A DNA stretch of 64,000 nt from Hippasteria phrygiana (lineage: Eukaryota; Echinodermata; Asteroidea; Valvatida; Goniasteridae): the NCBI GenBank assembly GCA_037893225.1, contig JAZGUH010001207.1:62001-126000 (forward strand). Direction: 5' to 3'. A program made the position numbers and the translations under genes. Below the pieces are notes generated by a model. That model was not told where the DNA came from and did not search any database. It saw only the letters and a program-made list of their open reading frames with translations. Shown piece after piece: positions 23,413 through 37,304 of this stretch (position 1 is its first letter; each line of letters opens with the position of its first letter).

Positions 23413-25882
23413 GCAACATGTAGCGCCAGATCTCAGCTATCCATACATGTCAAAATTACTGAATTTGGTTGATATTTCATGCAATTATGAATGAGTAAAG
23501 CAAGTCCATACCAACGGGAATTTGACATGCATGGAGCAATAAATAGACGGTAACATGTACACAGATGTTGGCCGGAAAGAAAATAAACATTGCGAGGTTT
23601 GAATTTTCTCCACAAGTTTTAACTCTAAGAAGCCGCCGATAATTGCAACATGTAGCGCCAGATCTAAGCTATCCATACATGTCAAAATTACTGAATTTGG
23701 TTGATATTTCATGCAATTATGAATGAGTAAAGCAAGTCCATACCCCAGGGAATTTGACAGGCATGGAGCAATAAATAAAAGGTAATCTGCACACAGATGG
23801 TGGCCGGGAAGAAAATAAACATTGCGAGGTTTGAATTTTCTCCACAAGTGTTAACTCTAAGAAGCCGCCGATAATTGCAACATGTAGCGCCAGATCTAAG
23901 CTATCCATACATGTCAAAATTACTGAATTTGGTTGATATTTCATGCAATTATGAATGAGTAAAGCAAGTCCATACCCCAGGGAATTTGACATGCATGGAG
24001 CAATAAATAAAAGGTAATCTGCACACAGATGGTGGCCGGGAAGAAAATAAACATTGCGAGGTTTGAATTTTCTCCACAAATGTTAACTCTAAGAAGCCGC
24101 CGATAATTGCAACATGTAGCGCCAGATCTAAGCTATCCATACATGTCAAAATTACTGAATTTGGTTGATATTTCATGCAATTATGAATGAGTAAAGCAAG
24201 TCCATACCCCAGGGAATTTGACATGCATGGAGCAATAAATAGACTGTAACATGTTTTTGCAACATGTAGCGCCAGATCTAAGCTATCCATACATGTCAAA
24301 ATTACTGAATTTGATTGATATTTCATGCAATTATGAATGAGTAAAGCAAGTCCATACCCCAGGGAATTTGACATGCATGGAGCAATAAATAGACGGTAAC
24401 ATGTACACAGATGTTGGCCGGAAAGAAAATAAACATTGCGAGGTTTGAATTTTCTCCACAAGTTTTAACTCTAAGAAGCCGCCGATAATTGCAACATGTA
24501 GCGCCAGATCTAAGCTATCCATACATGTCAAAATTACTGAATTTGGTTGATATTTCATGCAATTATGAATGAGTAAAGCAAGTCCATACCCCAGGGAATT
24601 TGACAGGCATGGAGCAATAAATAAAAGGTAATCTGCACACAGATGGTGGCCGGGAAGAAAATAAACATTGCGAGGTTTGAATTTTCTCCACAAGTGTTAA
24701 CTCTAAGAAGCCGCCGATAATTGCAACATGTAGCGCCAGATCTAAGCTATCCATACATGTCAAAATTACTGAATTTGGTTGATATTTCATGCAATTATGA
24801 ATGAGTAAAGCAAGTCCATACCCCAGGGAATTTGACAGGCATGGAGCAATACATAAAAGGTAATCTGCACACAGATGGTGGCCGGGAAGAAAATAAACAT
24901 TGCGAGGTTTGAATTTTCTCCACAAATGTTAACTCTAAGAAGCCGCCGATAATTGCAACATGTAGCGCCAGATCTAAGCTATCCATACATGTCAAAATAA
25001 CTGAATTTGGTTGATATTTCATGCAATTATGAATGAGTAAAGCAAGTCCATACCCCAGGGAATTTGACATGCATGGAGCAATAAATAGACGGTAACATGT
25101 ACACAGATGTTGGCCGGAAAGAAAATAAACATTGCGAGGTTTGAATTTTCTCCACAAGTTTTAACTCTAAGAAGCCGCCGATAATTGCAACATGTAGCGC
25201 CAGATCTAAGCTATCCATACATGTCAAAATTACTGAATTTGGTTGATATTTCATGCAATTATGAATGAGTAAAGCAAGTCCATACCCCAGGGAATTTGAC
25301 ATGCATGGAGCAATAAATAGACGGTAACATGTACACAGATGTTGGCCGGAAAGAAAATAAACATTGCGAGGTTTGAATTTTCTCCACAAGTTTTAACTCT
25401 AAGAAGCCGCCGATAATTGCAACATGTAGCGCCAGATCTAAGCTATCCATACATGTCAAAATTACTGAATTTGGTTGATATTTCATGCAATTATGAATGA
25501 GTAAAGCAAGTCCATACCCCAGGGAATTTGACAGGCATGGAGCAATAAATAAAAGGTAATCTGCACACAGATGGTGGCCGGGAAGAAAATAAACATTGCG
25601 AGGTTTGAATTTTCTCCACAAGTGTTAACTCTAAGAAGCCGCCGATAATTGCAACATGTAGCGCCAGATCTAAGCTATCCATACATGTCAAAATTACTGA
25701 ATTTGGTTGATATTTCATGCAATTATGAATGAGTAAAGCAAGTCCATACCCTAGGGAATTTGACAGGCATGGAGCAATAAATAAAAGGTAATCTGCACAC
25801 AGATGGTGGCCGGGAAGAAAATAAACATTGCGAGGTTTGAATTTTCTCCACAAGTGTTAACTCTAAGAAGCCGCCGATAATT
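23413..25882. repeat. Domain II repeat, canonical 11 units (2470 bp)
   Basis: Order: Bbeta, A, E', T, Bd, A, Ae, B45, B, A, A102. The same complete unit recurs at 30591-33060 and 59791-62260, and its first nine units open the repeats at 25883, 33061 and 62261 (the last truncated by the window). It is the best candidate for the canonical domain II higher-order repeat. Confidence 0.92.
24109..24258. repeat. Truncated monomer T (copy 4)
   Basis: In the canonical 11-unit repeat; the preceding 7-unit repeat has none. Confidence 0.95.
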
Positions 25883-26578
25883 GCAACATGTAGCGCCAGA
25901 TCTCAGCTATCCATACATGTCAAAATTACTGAATTTGGTTGATATTTCATGCAATTATGAATGAGTAAAGCAAGTCCATACCAACGGGAATTTGACATGC
26001 ATGGAGCAATAAATAGACGGTAACATGTACACAGATGTTGGCCGGAAAGAAAATAAACATTGCGAGGTTTGAATTTTCTCCACAAGTTTTAACTCTAAGA
26101 AGCCGCCGATAATTGCAACATGTAGCGCCAGATCTAAGCTATCCATACATGTCAAAATTACTGAATTTGGTTGATATTTCATGCAATTATGAATGAGTAA
26201 AGCAAGTCCATACCCCAGGGAATTTGACAGGCATGGAGCAATAAATAAAAGGTAATCTGCACACAGATGGTGGCCGGGAAGAAAATAAACATTGCGAGGT
26301 TTGAATTTTCTCCACAAGTGTTAACTCTAAGAAGCCGCCGATAATTGCAACATGTAGCGCCAGATCTAAGCTATCCATACATGTCAAAATTACTGAATTT
26401 GGTTGATATTTCATGCAATTATGAATGAGTAAAGCAAGTCCATACCCCAGGGAATTTGACATGCATGGAGCAATAAATAAAAGGTAATCTGCACACAGAT
26501 GGTGGCCGGGAAGAAAATAAACATTGCGAGGTTTGAATTTTCTCCACAAATGTTAACTCTAAGAAGCCGCCGATAATT

Positions 26579-26728
26579 GCAACATGTAGCGCCAGATCTA
26601 AGCTATCCATACATGTCAAAATTACTGAATTTGGTTGATATTTCATGCAATTATGAATGAGTAAAGCAAGTCCATACCCCAGGGAATTTGACATGCATGG
26701 AGCAATAAATAGACTGTAACATGTTTTT
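26579..26728. repeat. Truncated monomer T (copy 5)
   Basis: First of two in the 21-unit repeat, upstream of the 928-bp expansion. Confidence 0.95.
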
Positions 26729-27424
26729 GCAACATGTAGCGCCAGATCTAAGCTATCCATACATGTCAAAATTACTGAATTTGATTGATATTTCATGCAA
26801 TTATGAATGAGTAAAGCAAGTCCATACCCCAGGGAATTTGACATGCATGGAGCAATAAATAGACGGTAACATGTACACAGATGTTGGCCGGAAAGAAAAT
26901 AAACATTGCGAGGTTTGAATTTTCTCCACAAGTTTTAACTCTAAGAAGCCGCCGATAATTGCAACATGTAGCGCCAGATCTAAGCTATCCATACATGTCA
27001 AAATTACTGAATTTGGTTGATATTTCATGCAATTATGAATGAGTAAAGCAAGTCCATACCCCAGGGAATTTGACAGGCATGGAGCAATAAATAAAAGGTA
27101 ATCTGCACACAGATGGTGGCCGGGAAGAAAATAAACATTGCGAGGTTTGAATTTTCTCCACAAGTGTTAACTCTAAGAAGCCGCCGATAATTGCAACATG
27201 TAGCGCCAGATCTAAGCTATCCATACATGTCAAAATTACTGAATTTGGTTGATATTTCATGCAATTATGAATGAGTAAAGCAAGTCCATACCCCAGGGAA
27301 TTTGACAGGCATGGAGCAATACATAAAAGGTAATCTGCACACAGATGGTGGCCGGGAAGAAAATAAACATTGCGAGGTTTGAATTTTCTCCACAAATGTT
27401 AACTCTAAGAAGCCGCCGATAATT

Positions 27425-29976
27425 GCAACATGTAGCGCCAGATCTAAGCTATCCATACATGTCAAAATAACTGAATTTGGTTGATATTTCATGCAATTAT
27501 GAATGAGTAAAGCAAGTCCATACCCCAGGGAATTTGACATGCATGGAGCAATAAATAGACGGTAACATGTACACAGATGTTGGCCGGAAAGAAAATAAAC
27601 ATTGCGAGGTTTGAATTTTCTCCACAAGTTTTAACTCTAAGAAGCCGCCGATAATTGCAACATGTAGCGCCAGATCTAAGCTATCCATACATGTCAAAAT
27701 TACTGAATTTGGTTGATATTTCATGCAATTATGAATGAGTAAAGCAAGTCCATACCCCAGGGAATTTGACATGCATGGAGCAATAAATAGACGGTAACAT
27801 GTACACAGATGTTGGCCGGAAAGAAAATAAACATTGCGAGGTTTGAATTTTCTCCACAAGTTTTAACTCTAAGAAGCCGCCGATAATTGCAACATGTAGC
27901 GCCAGATCTAAGCTATCCATACATGTCAAAATTACTGAATTTGGTTGATATTTCATGCAATTATGAATGAGTAAAGCAAGTCCATACCCCAGGGAATTTG
28001 ACAGGCATGGAGCAATGAATAAAAGGTAATCTGCACACAGATGGTGGCCGGGAAGAAAATAAACATTGCGAGGTTTGAATTTTCTCCACAAGTTTTAACT
28101 CTAAGAAGCCGCCGATAATTGCAACATGTAGCGCCAGATCTAAGCTATCCATACATGTCAAAATTACTGAATTTGGTTGATATTTCATGCAATTATGAAT
28201 GAGTAAAGCAAGTCCATACCCCAGGGAATTTGACAGGCATGGAGCAATAAATAAAAGGTAATCTGCACACAGATGGTTGCCGGGAAGAAAATAAACATTG
28301 CGAGGTTTGAATTTTCTCCACAAGTGTTAACTCTAAGAAGCCGCCGATAATTGCAACATGTAGCGCCAGATCTAAGCTATCCATACATGTCAAAATAACT
28401 GAATTTGGTTGATATTTCATGCAATTATGAATGAGTAAAGCAAGTCCATACCCCAGGGAATTTGACATGCATGGAGCAATAAATAGACGGTAACATGTAC
28501 ACAGATGTTGGCCGGAAAGAAAATAAACATTGCGAGGTTTGAATTTTCTCCACAAGTTTTAACTCTAAGAAGCCGCCGATAATTGCAACATGTAGCGCCA
28601 GATCTAAGCTATCCATACATGTCAAAATTACTGAATTTGGTTGATATTTCATGCAATTATGAATGAGTAAAGCAAGTCCATACCCCAGGGAATTTGACAT
28701 GCATGGAGCAATAAATAGACGGTAACATGTACACAGATGTTGGCCGGAAAGAAAATAAACATTGCGAGGTTTGAATTTTCTCCACAAGTTTTAACTCTAA
28801 GAAGCCGCCGATAATTGCAACATGTAGCGCCAGATCTAAGCTATCCATACATGTCAAAATTACTGAATTTGGTTGATATTTCATGCAATTATGAATGAGT
28901 AAAGCAAGTCCATACCCCAGGGAATTTGACAGGCATGGAGCAATGAATAAAAGGTAATCTGCACACAGATGGTGGCCGGGAAGAAAATAAACATTGCGAG
29001 GTTTGAATTTTCTCCACAAGTTTTAACTCTAAGAAGCCGCCGATAATTGCAACATGTAGCGCCAGATCTAAGCTATCCATACATGTCAAAATTACTGAAT
29101 TTGGTTGATATTTCATGCAATTATGAATGAGTAAAGCAAGTCCATACCCCAGGGAATTTGACAGGCATGGAGCAATAAATAAAAGGTAATCTGCACACAG
29201 ATGGTTGCCGGGAAGAAAATAAACATTGCGAGGTTTGAATTTTCTCCACAAGTGTTAACTCTAAGAAGCCGCCGATAATTGCAACATGTAGCGCCAGATC
29301 TAAGCTATCCATACATGTCAAAATAACTGAATTTGGTTGATATTTCATGCAATTATGAATGAGTAAAGCAAGTCCATACCCCAGGGAATTTGACATGCAT
29401 GGAGCAATAAATAGACGGTAACATGTACACAGATGTTGGCCGGAAAGAAAATAAACATTGCGAGGTTTGAATTTTCTCCACAAGTTTTAACTCTAAGAAG
29501 CCGCCGATAATTGCAACATGTAGCGCCAGATCTAAGCTATCCATACATGTCAAAATTACTGAATTTGGTTGATATTTCATGCAATTATGAATGAGTAAAG
29601 CAAGTCCATACCCCAGGGAATTTGACATGCATGGAGCAATAAATAGACGGTAACATGTACACAGATGTTGGCCGGAAAGAAAATAAACATTGCGAGGTTT
29701 GAATTTTCTCCACAAGTTTTAACTCTAAGAAGCCGCCGATAATTGCAACATGTAGCGCCAGATCTAAGCTATCCATACATGTCAAAATTACTGAATTTGG
29801 TTGATATTTCATGCAATTATGAATGAGTAAAGCAAGTCCATACCCCAGGGAATTTGACAGGCATGGAGCAATGAATAAAAGGTAATCTGCACACAGATGG
29901 TGGCCGGGAAGAAAATAAACATTGCGAGGTTTGAATTTTCTCCACAAGTTTTAACTCTAAGAAGCCGCCGATAATT
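27425..29976. repeat. 928-bp four-unit tandem block, 2.75 copies
   Basis: B45, B, Ag, A158 repeated twice, followed by B45, B, Ag. The Ag mark (GCAATGAAT) lies at 28017, 28945 and 29873, exactly 928 bp apart. Ag and A158 are found only in these expansions and around the domain III borders. Confidence 0.92.
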
Positions 29977-30208
29977 GCAACATGTAGCGCCAGATCTAAG
30001 CTATCCATACATGTCAAAATTACTGAATTTGGTTGATATTTCATGCAATTATGAATGAGTAAAGCAAGTCCATACCCCAGGGAATTTGACATGCATGGAG
30101 CAATAAATAAAAGGTAATCTGCACACAGATGGTGGCCGGGAAGAAAATAAACATTGCGAGGTTTGAATTTTCTCCACAAATGTTAACTCTAAGAAGCCGC
30201 CGATAATT

Positions 30209-30358
30209 GCAACATGTAGCGCCAGATCTAAGCTATCCATACATGTCAAAATTACTGAATTTGGTTGATATTTCATGCAATTATGAATGAGTAAAGCAAG
30301 TCCATACCCCAGGGAATTTGACATGCATGGAGCAATAAATAGACTGTAACATGTTTTT
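30209..30358. repeat. Truncated monomer T (copy 6)
   Basis: Second in the 21-unit repeat; followed by the chimeric Bd at 30359. Confidence 0.95.
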
Positions 30359-30590
30359 GCAACATGTAGCGCCAGATCTAAGCTATCCATACATGTCAAA
30401 ATTACTGAATTTGATTGATATTTCATGCAATTATGAATGAGTAAAGCAAGTCCATACCCCAGGGAATTTGACATGCATGGAGCAATAAATAGACGGTAAC
30501 ATGTACACAGATGTTGGCCGGAAAGAAAATAAACATTGCGAGGTTTGAATTTTCTCCACAAGTGTTAACTCTAAGAAGCCGCCGATAATT

Positions 30591-33060
30591 GCAACATGTA
30601 GCGCCAGATCTCAGCTATCCATACATGTCAAAATTACTGAATTTGGTTGATATTTCATGCAATTATGAATGAGTAAAGCAAGTCCATACCAACGGGAATT
30701 TGACATGCATGGAGCAATAAATAGACGGTAACATGTACACAGATGTTGGCCGGAAAGAAAATAAACATTGCGAGGTTTGAATTTTCTCCACAAGTTTTAA
30801 CTCTAAGAAGCCGCCGATAATTGCAACATGTAGCGCCAGATCTAAGCTATCCATACATGTCAAAATTACTGAATTTGGTTGATATTTCATGCAATTATGA
30901 ATGAGTAAAGCAAGTCCATACCCCAGGGAATTTGACAGGCATGGAGCAATAAATAAAAGGTAATCTGCACACAGATGGTGGCCGGGAAGAAAATAAACAT
31001 TGCGAGGTTTGAATTTTCTCCACAAGTGTTAACTCTAAGAAGCCGCCGATAATTGCAACATGTAGCGCCAGATCTAAGCTATCCATACATGTCAAAATTA
31101 CTGAATTTGGTTGATATTTCATGCAATTATGAATGAGTAAAGCAAGTCCATACCCCAGGGAATTTGACATGCATGGAGCAATAAATAAAAGGTAATCTGC
31201 ACACAGATGGTGGCCGGGAAGAAAATAAACATTGCGAGGTTTGAATTTTCTCCACAAATGTTAACTCTAAGAAGCCGCCGATAATTGCAACATGTAGCGC
31301 CAGATCTAAGCTATCCATACATGTCAAAATTACTGAATTTGGTTGATATTTCATGCAATTATGAATGAGTAAAGCAAGTCCATACCCCAGGGAATTTGAC
31401 ATGCATGGAGCAATAAATAGACTGTAACATGTTTTTGCAACATGTAGCGCCAGATCTAAGCTATCCATACATGTCAAAATTACTGAATTTGATTGATATT
31501 TCATGCAATTATGAATGAGTAAAGCAAGTCCATACCCCAGGGAATTTGACATGCATGGAGCAATAAATAGACGGTAACATGTACACAGATGTTGGCCGGA
31601 AAGAAAATAAACATTGCGAGGTTTGAATTTTCTCCACAAGTTTTAACTCTAAGAAGCCGCCGATAATTGCAACATGTAGCGCCAGATCTAAGCTATCCAT
31701 ACATGTCAAAATTACTGAATTTGGTTGATATTTCATGCAATTATGAATGAGTAAAGCAAGTCCATACCCCAGGGAATTTGACAGGCATGGAGCAATAAAT
31801 AAAAGGTAATCTGCACACAGATGGTGGCCGGGAAGAAAATAAACATTGCGAGGTTTGAATTTTCTCCACAAGTGTTAACTCTAAGAAGCCGCCGATAATT
31901 GCAACATGTAGCGCCAGATCTAAGCTATCCATACATGTCAAAATTACTGAATTTGGTTGATATTTCATGCAATTATGAATGAGTAAAGCAAGTCCATACC
32001 CCAGGGAATTTGACAGGCATGGAGCAATACATAAAAGGTAATCTGCACACAGATGGTGGCCGGGAAGAAAATAAACATTGCGAGGTTTGAATTTTCTCCA
32101 CAAATGTTAACTCTAAGAAGCCGCCGATAATTGCAACATGTAGCGCCAGATCTAAGCTATCCATACATGTCAAAATAACTGAATTTGGTTGATATTTCAT
32201 GCAATTATGAATGAGTAAAGCAAGTCCATACCCCAGGGAATTTGACATGCATGGAGCAATAAATAGACGGTAACATGTACACAGATGTTGGCCGGAAAGA
32301 AAATAAACATTGCGAGGTTTGAATTTTCTCCACAAGTTTTAACTCTAAGAAGCCGCCGATAATTGCAACATGTAGCGCCAGATCTAAGCTATCCATACAT
32401 GTCAAAATTACTGAATTTGGTTGATATTTCATGCAATTATGAATGAGTAAAGCAAGTCCATACCCCAGGGAATTTGACATGCATGGAGCAATAAATAGAC
32501 GGTAACATGTACACAGATGTTGGCCGGAAAGAAAATAAACATTGCGAGGTTTGAATTTTCTCCACAAGTTTTAACTCTAAGAAGCCGCCGATAATTGCAA
32601 CATGTAGCGCCAGATCTAAGCTATCCATACATGTCAAAATTACTGAATTTGGTTGATATTTCATGCAATTATGAATGAGTAAAGCAAGTCCATACCCCAG
32701 GGAATTTGACAGGCATGGAGCAATAAATAAAAGGTAATCTGCACACAGATGGTGGCCGGGAAGAAAATAAACATTGCGAGGTTTGAATTTTCTCCACAAG
32801 TGTTAACTCTAAGAAGCCGCCGATAATTGCAACATGTAGCGCCAGATCTAAGCTATCCATACATGTCAAAATTACTGAATTTGGTTGATATTTCATGCAA
32901 TTATGAATGAGTAAAGCAAGTCCATACCCTAGGGAATTTGACAGGCATGGAGCAATAAATAAAAGGTAATCTGCACACAGATGGTGGCCGGGAAGAAAAT
33001 AAACATTGCGAGGTTTGAATTTTCTCCACAAGTGTTAACTCTAAGAAGCCGCCGATAATT
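30591..33060. repeat. Domain II repeat, canonical 11 units, second copy (2470 bp)
   Basis: Same order as 23413-25882 at an offset of 7178 bp. It opens a 5.6-kb duplication (23413-29048 to 30591-36226). Confidence 0.9.
31287..31436. repeat. Truncated monomer T (copy 7)
   Basis: Only 1078 bp from the previous T, the shortest T-to-T spacing in the window, as a result of the Bd-to-Bbeta exchange at about 30.5 kb. Confidence 0.95.
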
Positions 33061-33756
33061 GCAACATGTAGCGCCAGATCTCAGCTATCCATACATGTCA
33101 AAATTACTGAATTTGGTTGATATTTCATGCAATTATGAATGAGTAAAGCAAGTCCATACCAACGGGAATTTGACATGCATGGAGCAATAAATAGACGGTA
33201 ACATGTACACAGATGTTGGCCGGAAAGAAAATAAACATTGCGAGGTTTGAATTTTCTCCACAAGTTTTAACTCTAAGAAGCCGCCGATAATTGCAACATG
33301 TAGCGCCAGATCTAAGCTATCCATACATGTCAAAATTACTGAATTTGGTTGATATTTCATGCAATTATGAATGAGTAAAGCAAGTCCATACCCCAGGGAA
33401 TTTGACAGGCATGGAGCAATAAATAAAAGGTAATCTGCACACAGATGGTGGCCGGGAAGAAAATAAACATTGCGAGGTTTGAATTTTCTCCACAAGTGTT
33501 AACTCTAAGAAGCCGCCGATAATTGCAACATGTAGCGCCAGATCTAAGCTATCCATACATGTCAAAATTACTGAATTTGGTTGATATTTCATGCAATTAT
33601 GAATGAGTAAAGCAAGTCCATACCCCAGGGAATTTGACATGCATGGAGCAATAAATAAACGGTAATCTGCACACAGATGGTGGCCGGGAAGAAAATAAAC
33701 ATTGCGAGGTTTGAATTTTCTCCACAAATGTTAACTCTAAGAAGCCGCCGATAATT

Positions 33757-33906
33757 GCAACATGTAGCGCCAGATCTAAGCTATCCATACATGTCAAAAT
33801 TACTGAATTTGGTTGATATTTCATGCAATTATGAATGAGTAAAGCAAGTCCATACCCCAGGGAATTTGACATGCATGGAGCAATAAATAGACTGTAACAT
33901 GTTTTT
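33757..33906. repeat. Truncated monomer T (copy 8)
   Basis: Preceded by the E' variant with 136C. Confidence 0.95.
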
Positions 33907-34602
33907 GCAACATGTAGCGCCAGATCTAAGCTATCCATACATGTCAAAATTACTGAATTTGATTGATATTTCATGCAATTATGAATGAGTAAAGCAAGTC
34001 CATACCCCAGGGAATTTGACATGCATGGAGCAATAAATAGACGGTAACATGTACACAGATGTTGGCCGGAAAGAAAATAAACATTGCGAGGTTTGAATTT
34101 TCTCCACAAGTTTTAACTCTAAGAAGCCGCCGATAATTGCAACATGTAGCGCCAGATCTAAGCTATCCATACATGTCAAAATTACTGAATTTGGTTGATA
34201 TTTCATGCAATTATGAATGAGTAAAGCAAGTCCATACCCCAGGGAATTTGACAGGCATGGAGCAATAAATAAAAGGTAATCTGCACACAGATGGTGGCCG
34301 GGAAGAAAATAAACATTGCGAGGTTTGAATTTTCTCCACAAGTGTTAACTCTAAGAAGCCGCCGATAATTGCAACATGTAGCGCCAGATCTAAGCTATCC
34401 ATACATGTCAAAATTACTGAATTTGGTTGATATTTCATGCAATTATGAATGAGTAAAGCAAGTCCATACCCCAGGGAATTTGACAGGCATGGAGCAATAC
34501 ATAAAAGGTAATCTGCACACAGATGGTGGCCGGGAAGAAAATAAACATTGCGAGGTTTGAATTTTCTCCACAAATGTTAACTCTAAGAAGCCGCCGATAA
34601 TT

Positions 34603-36226
34603 GCAACATGTAGCGCCAGATCTAAGCTATCCATACATGTCAAAATAACTGAATTTGGTTGATATTTCATGCAATTATGAATGAGTAAAGCAAGTCCATA
34701 CCCCAGGGAATTTGACATGCATGGAGCAATAAATAGACGGTAACATGTACACAGATGTTGGCCGGAAAGAAAATAAACATTGCGAGGTTTGAATTTTCTC
34801 CACAAGTTTTAACTCTAAGAAGCCGCCGATAATTGCAACATGTAGCGCCAGATCTAAGCTATCCATACATGTCAAAATTACTGAATTTGGTTGATATTTC
34901 ATGCAATTATGAATGAGTAAAGCAAGTCCATACCCCAGGGAATTTGACATGCATGGAGCAATAAATAGACGGTAACATGTACACAGATGTTGGCCGGAAA
35001 GAAAATAAACATTGCGAGGTTTGAATTTTCTCCACAAGTTTTAACTCTAAGAAGCCGCCGATAATTGCAACATGTAGCGCCAGATCTAAGCTATCCATAC
35101 ATGTCAAAATTACTGAATTTGGTTGATATTTCATGCAATTATGAATGAGTAAAGCAAGTCCATACCCCAGGGAATTTGACAGGCATGGAGCAATGAATAA
35201 AAGGTAATCTGCACACAGATGGTGGCCGGGAAGAAAATAAACATTGCGAGGTTTGAATTTTCTCCACAAGTTTTAACTCTAAGAAGCCGCCGATAATTGC
35301 AACATGTAGCGCCAGATCTAAGCTATCCATACATGTCAAAATTACTGAATTTGGTTGATATTTCATGCAATTATGAATGAGTAAAGCAAGTCCATACCCC
35401 AGGGAATTTGACAGGCATGGAGCAATAAATAAAAGGTAATCTGCACACAGATGGTTGCCGGGAAGAAAATAAACATTGCGAGGTTTGAATTTTCTCCACA
35501 AGTGTTAACTCTAAGAAGCCGCCGATAATTGCAACATGTAGCGCCAGATCTAAGCTATCCATACATGTCAAAATAACTGAATTTGGTTGATATTTCATGC
35601 AATTATGAATGAGTAAAGCAAGTCCATACCCCAGGGAATTTGACATGCATGGAGCAATAAATAGACGGTAACATGTACACAGATGTTGGCCGGAAAGAAA
35701 ATAAACATTGCGAGGTTTGAATTTTCTCCACAAGTTTTAACTCTAAGAAGCCGCCGATAATTGCAACATGTAGCGCCAGATCTAAGCTATCCATACATGT
35801 CAAAATTACTGAATTTGGTTGATATTTCATGCAATTATGAATGAGTAAAGCAAGTCCATACCCCAGGGAATTTGACATGCATGGAGCAATAAATAGACGG
35901 TAACATGTACACAGATGTTGGCCGGAAAGAAAATAAACATTGCGAGGTTTGAATTTTCTCCACAAGTTTTAACTCTAAGAAGCCGCCGATAATTGCAACA
36001 TGTAGCGCCAGATCTAAGCTATCCATACATGTCAAAATTACTGAATTTGGTTGATATTTCATGCAATTATGAATGAGTAAAGCAAGTCCATACCCCAGGG
36101 AATTTGACAGGCATGGAGCAATGAATAAAAGGTAATCTGCACACAGATGGTGGCCGGGAAGAAAATAAACATTGCGAGGTTTGAATTTTCTCCACAAGTT
36201 TTAACTCTAAGAAGCCGCCGATAATT
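34603..36226. repeat. 928-bp four-unit block, 1.75 copies
   Basis: B45, B, Ag, A158, B45, B, Ag, then an abrupt switch to E' at 36227. The Ag-to-E' junction also occurs at 29977, so the two sites probably share one ancestral exchange. Confidence 0.88.
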
Positions 36227-36458
36227 GCAACATGTAGCGCCAGATCTAAGCTATCCATACATGTCAAAATTACTGAATTTGGTTGATATTTCATGCAATT
36301 ATGAATGAGTAAAGCAAGTCCATACCCCAGGGAATTTGACATGCATGGAGCAATAAATAAAAGGTAATCTGCACACAGATGGTGGCCGGGAAGAAAATAA
36401 ACATTGCGAGGTTTGAATTTTCTCCACAAATGTTAACTCTAAGAAGCCGCCGATAATT

Positions 36459-36608
36459 GCAACATGTAGCGCCAGATCTAAGCTATCCATACATGTCAAA
36501 ATTACTGAATTTGGTTGATATTTCATGCAATTATGAATGAGTAAAGCAAGTCCATACCCCAGGGAATTTGACATGCATGGAGCAATAAATAGACTGTAAC
36601 ATGTTTTT
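36459..36608. repeat. Truncated monomer T (copy 9)
   Basis: Last T before domain III; its E' follows an Ag unit. Confidence 0.95.
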
Positions 36609-37304
36609 GCAACATGTAGCGCCAGATCTAAGCTATCCATACATGTCAAAATTACTGAATTTGATTGATATTTCATGCAATTATGAATGAGTAAAGCAAG
36701 TCCATACCCCAGGGAATTTGACATGCATGGAGCAATAAATAGACGGTAACATGTACACAGATGTTGGCCGGAAAGAAAATAAACATTGCGAGGTTTGAAT
36801 TTTCTCCACAAGTTTTAACTCTAAGAAGCCGCCGATAATTGCAACATGTAGCGCCAGATCTAAGCTATCCATACATGTCAAAATTACTGAATTTGGTTGA
36901 TATTTCATGCAATTATGAATGAGTAAAGCAAGTCCATACCCCAGGGAATTTGACAGGCATGGAGCAATAAATAAAAGGTAATCTGCACACAGATGGTGGC
37001 CGGGAAGAAAATAAACATTGCGAGGTTTGAATTTTCTCCACAAGTGTTAACTCTAAGAAGCCGCCGATAATTGCAACATGTAGCGCCAGATCTAAGCTAT
37101 CCATACATGTCAAAATTACTGAATTTGGTTGATATTTCATGCAATTATGAATGAGTAAAGCAAGTCCATACCCCAGGGAATTTGACAGGCATGGAGCAAT
37201 ACATAAAAGGTAATCTGCACACAGATGGTGGCCGGGAAGAAAATAAACATTGCGAGGTTTGAATTTTCTCCACAAATGTTAACTCTAAGAAGCCGCCGAT
37301 AATT

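Larger units (their letters stand above)
25883..30590. repeat. Domain II repeat, 21 units (4708 bp), with 928-bp expansion
   Basis: Order: Bbeta, A, E', T, Bd, A, Ae, then (B45, B, Ag, A158) twice, B45, B, Ag, then E', T, Bd. It contains two T units. The closing Bd (30359) is chimeric: B-type through 164A (30522) but 206G (30564) as in the A units that normally precede Bbeta. Confidence 0.9.
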
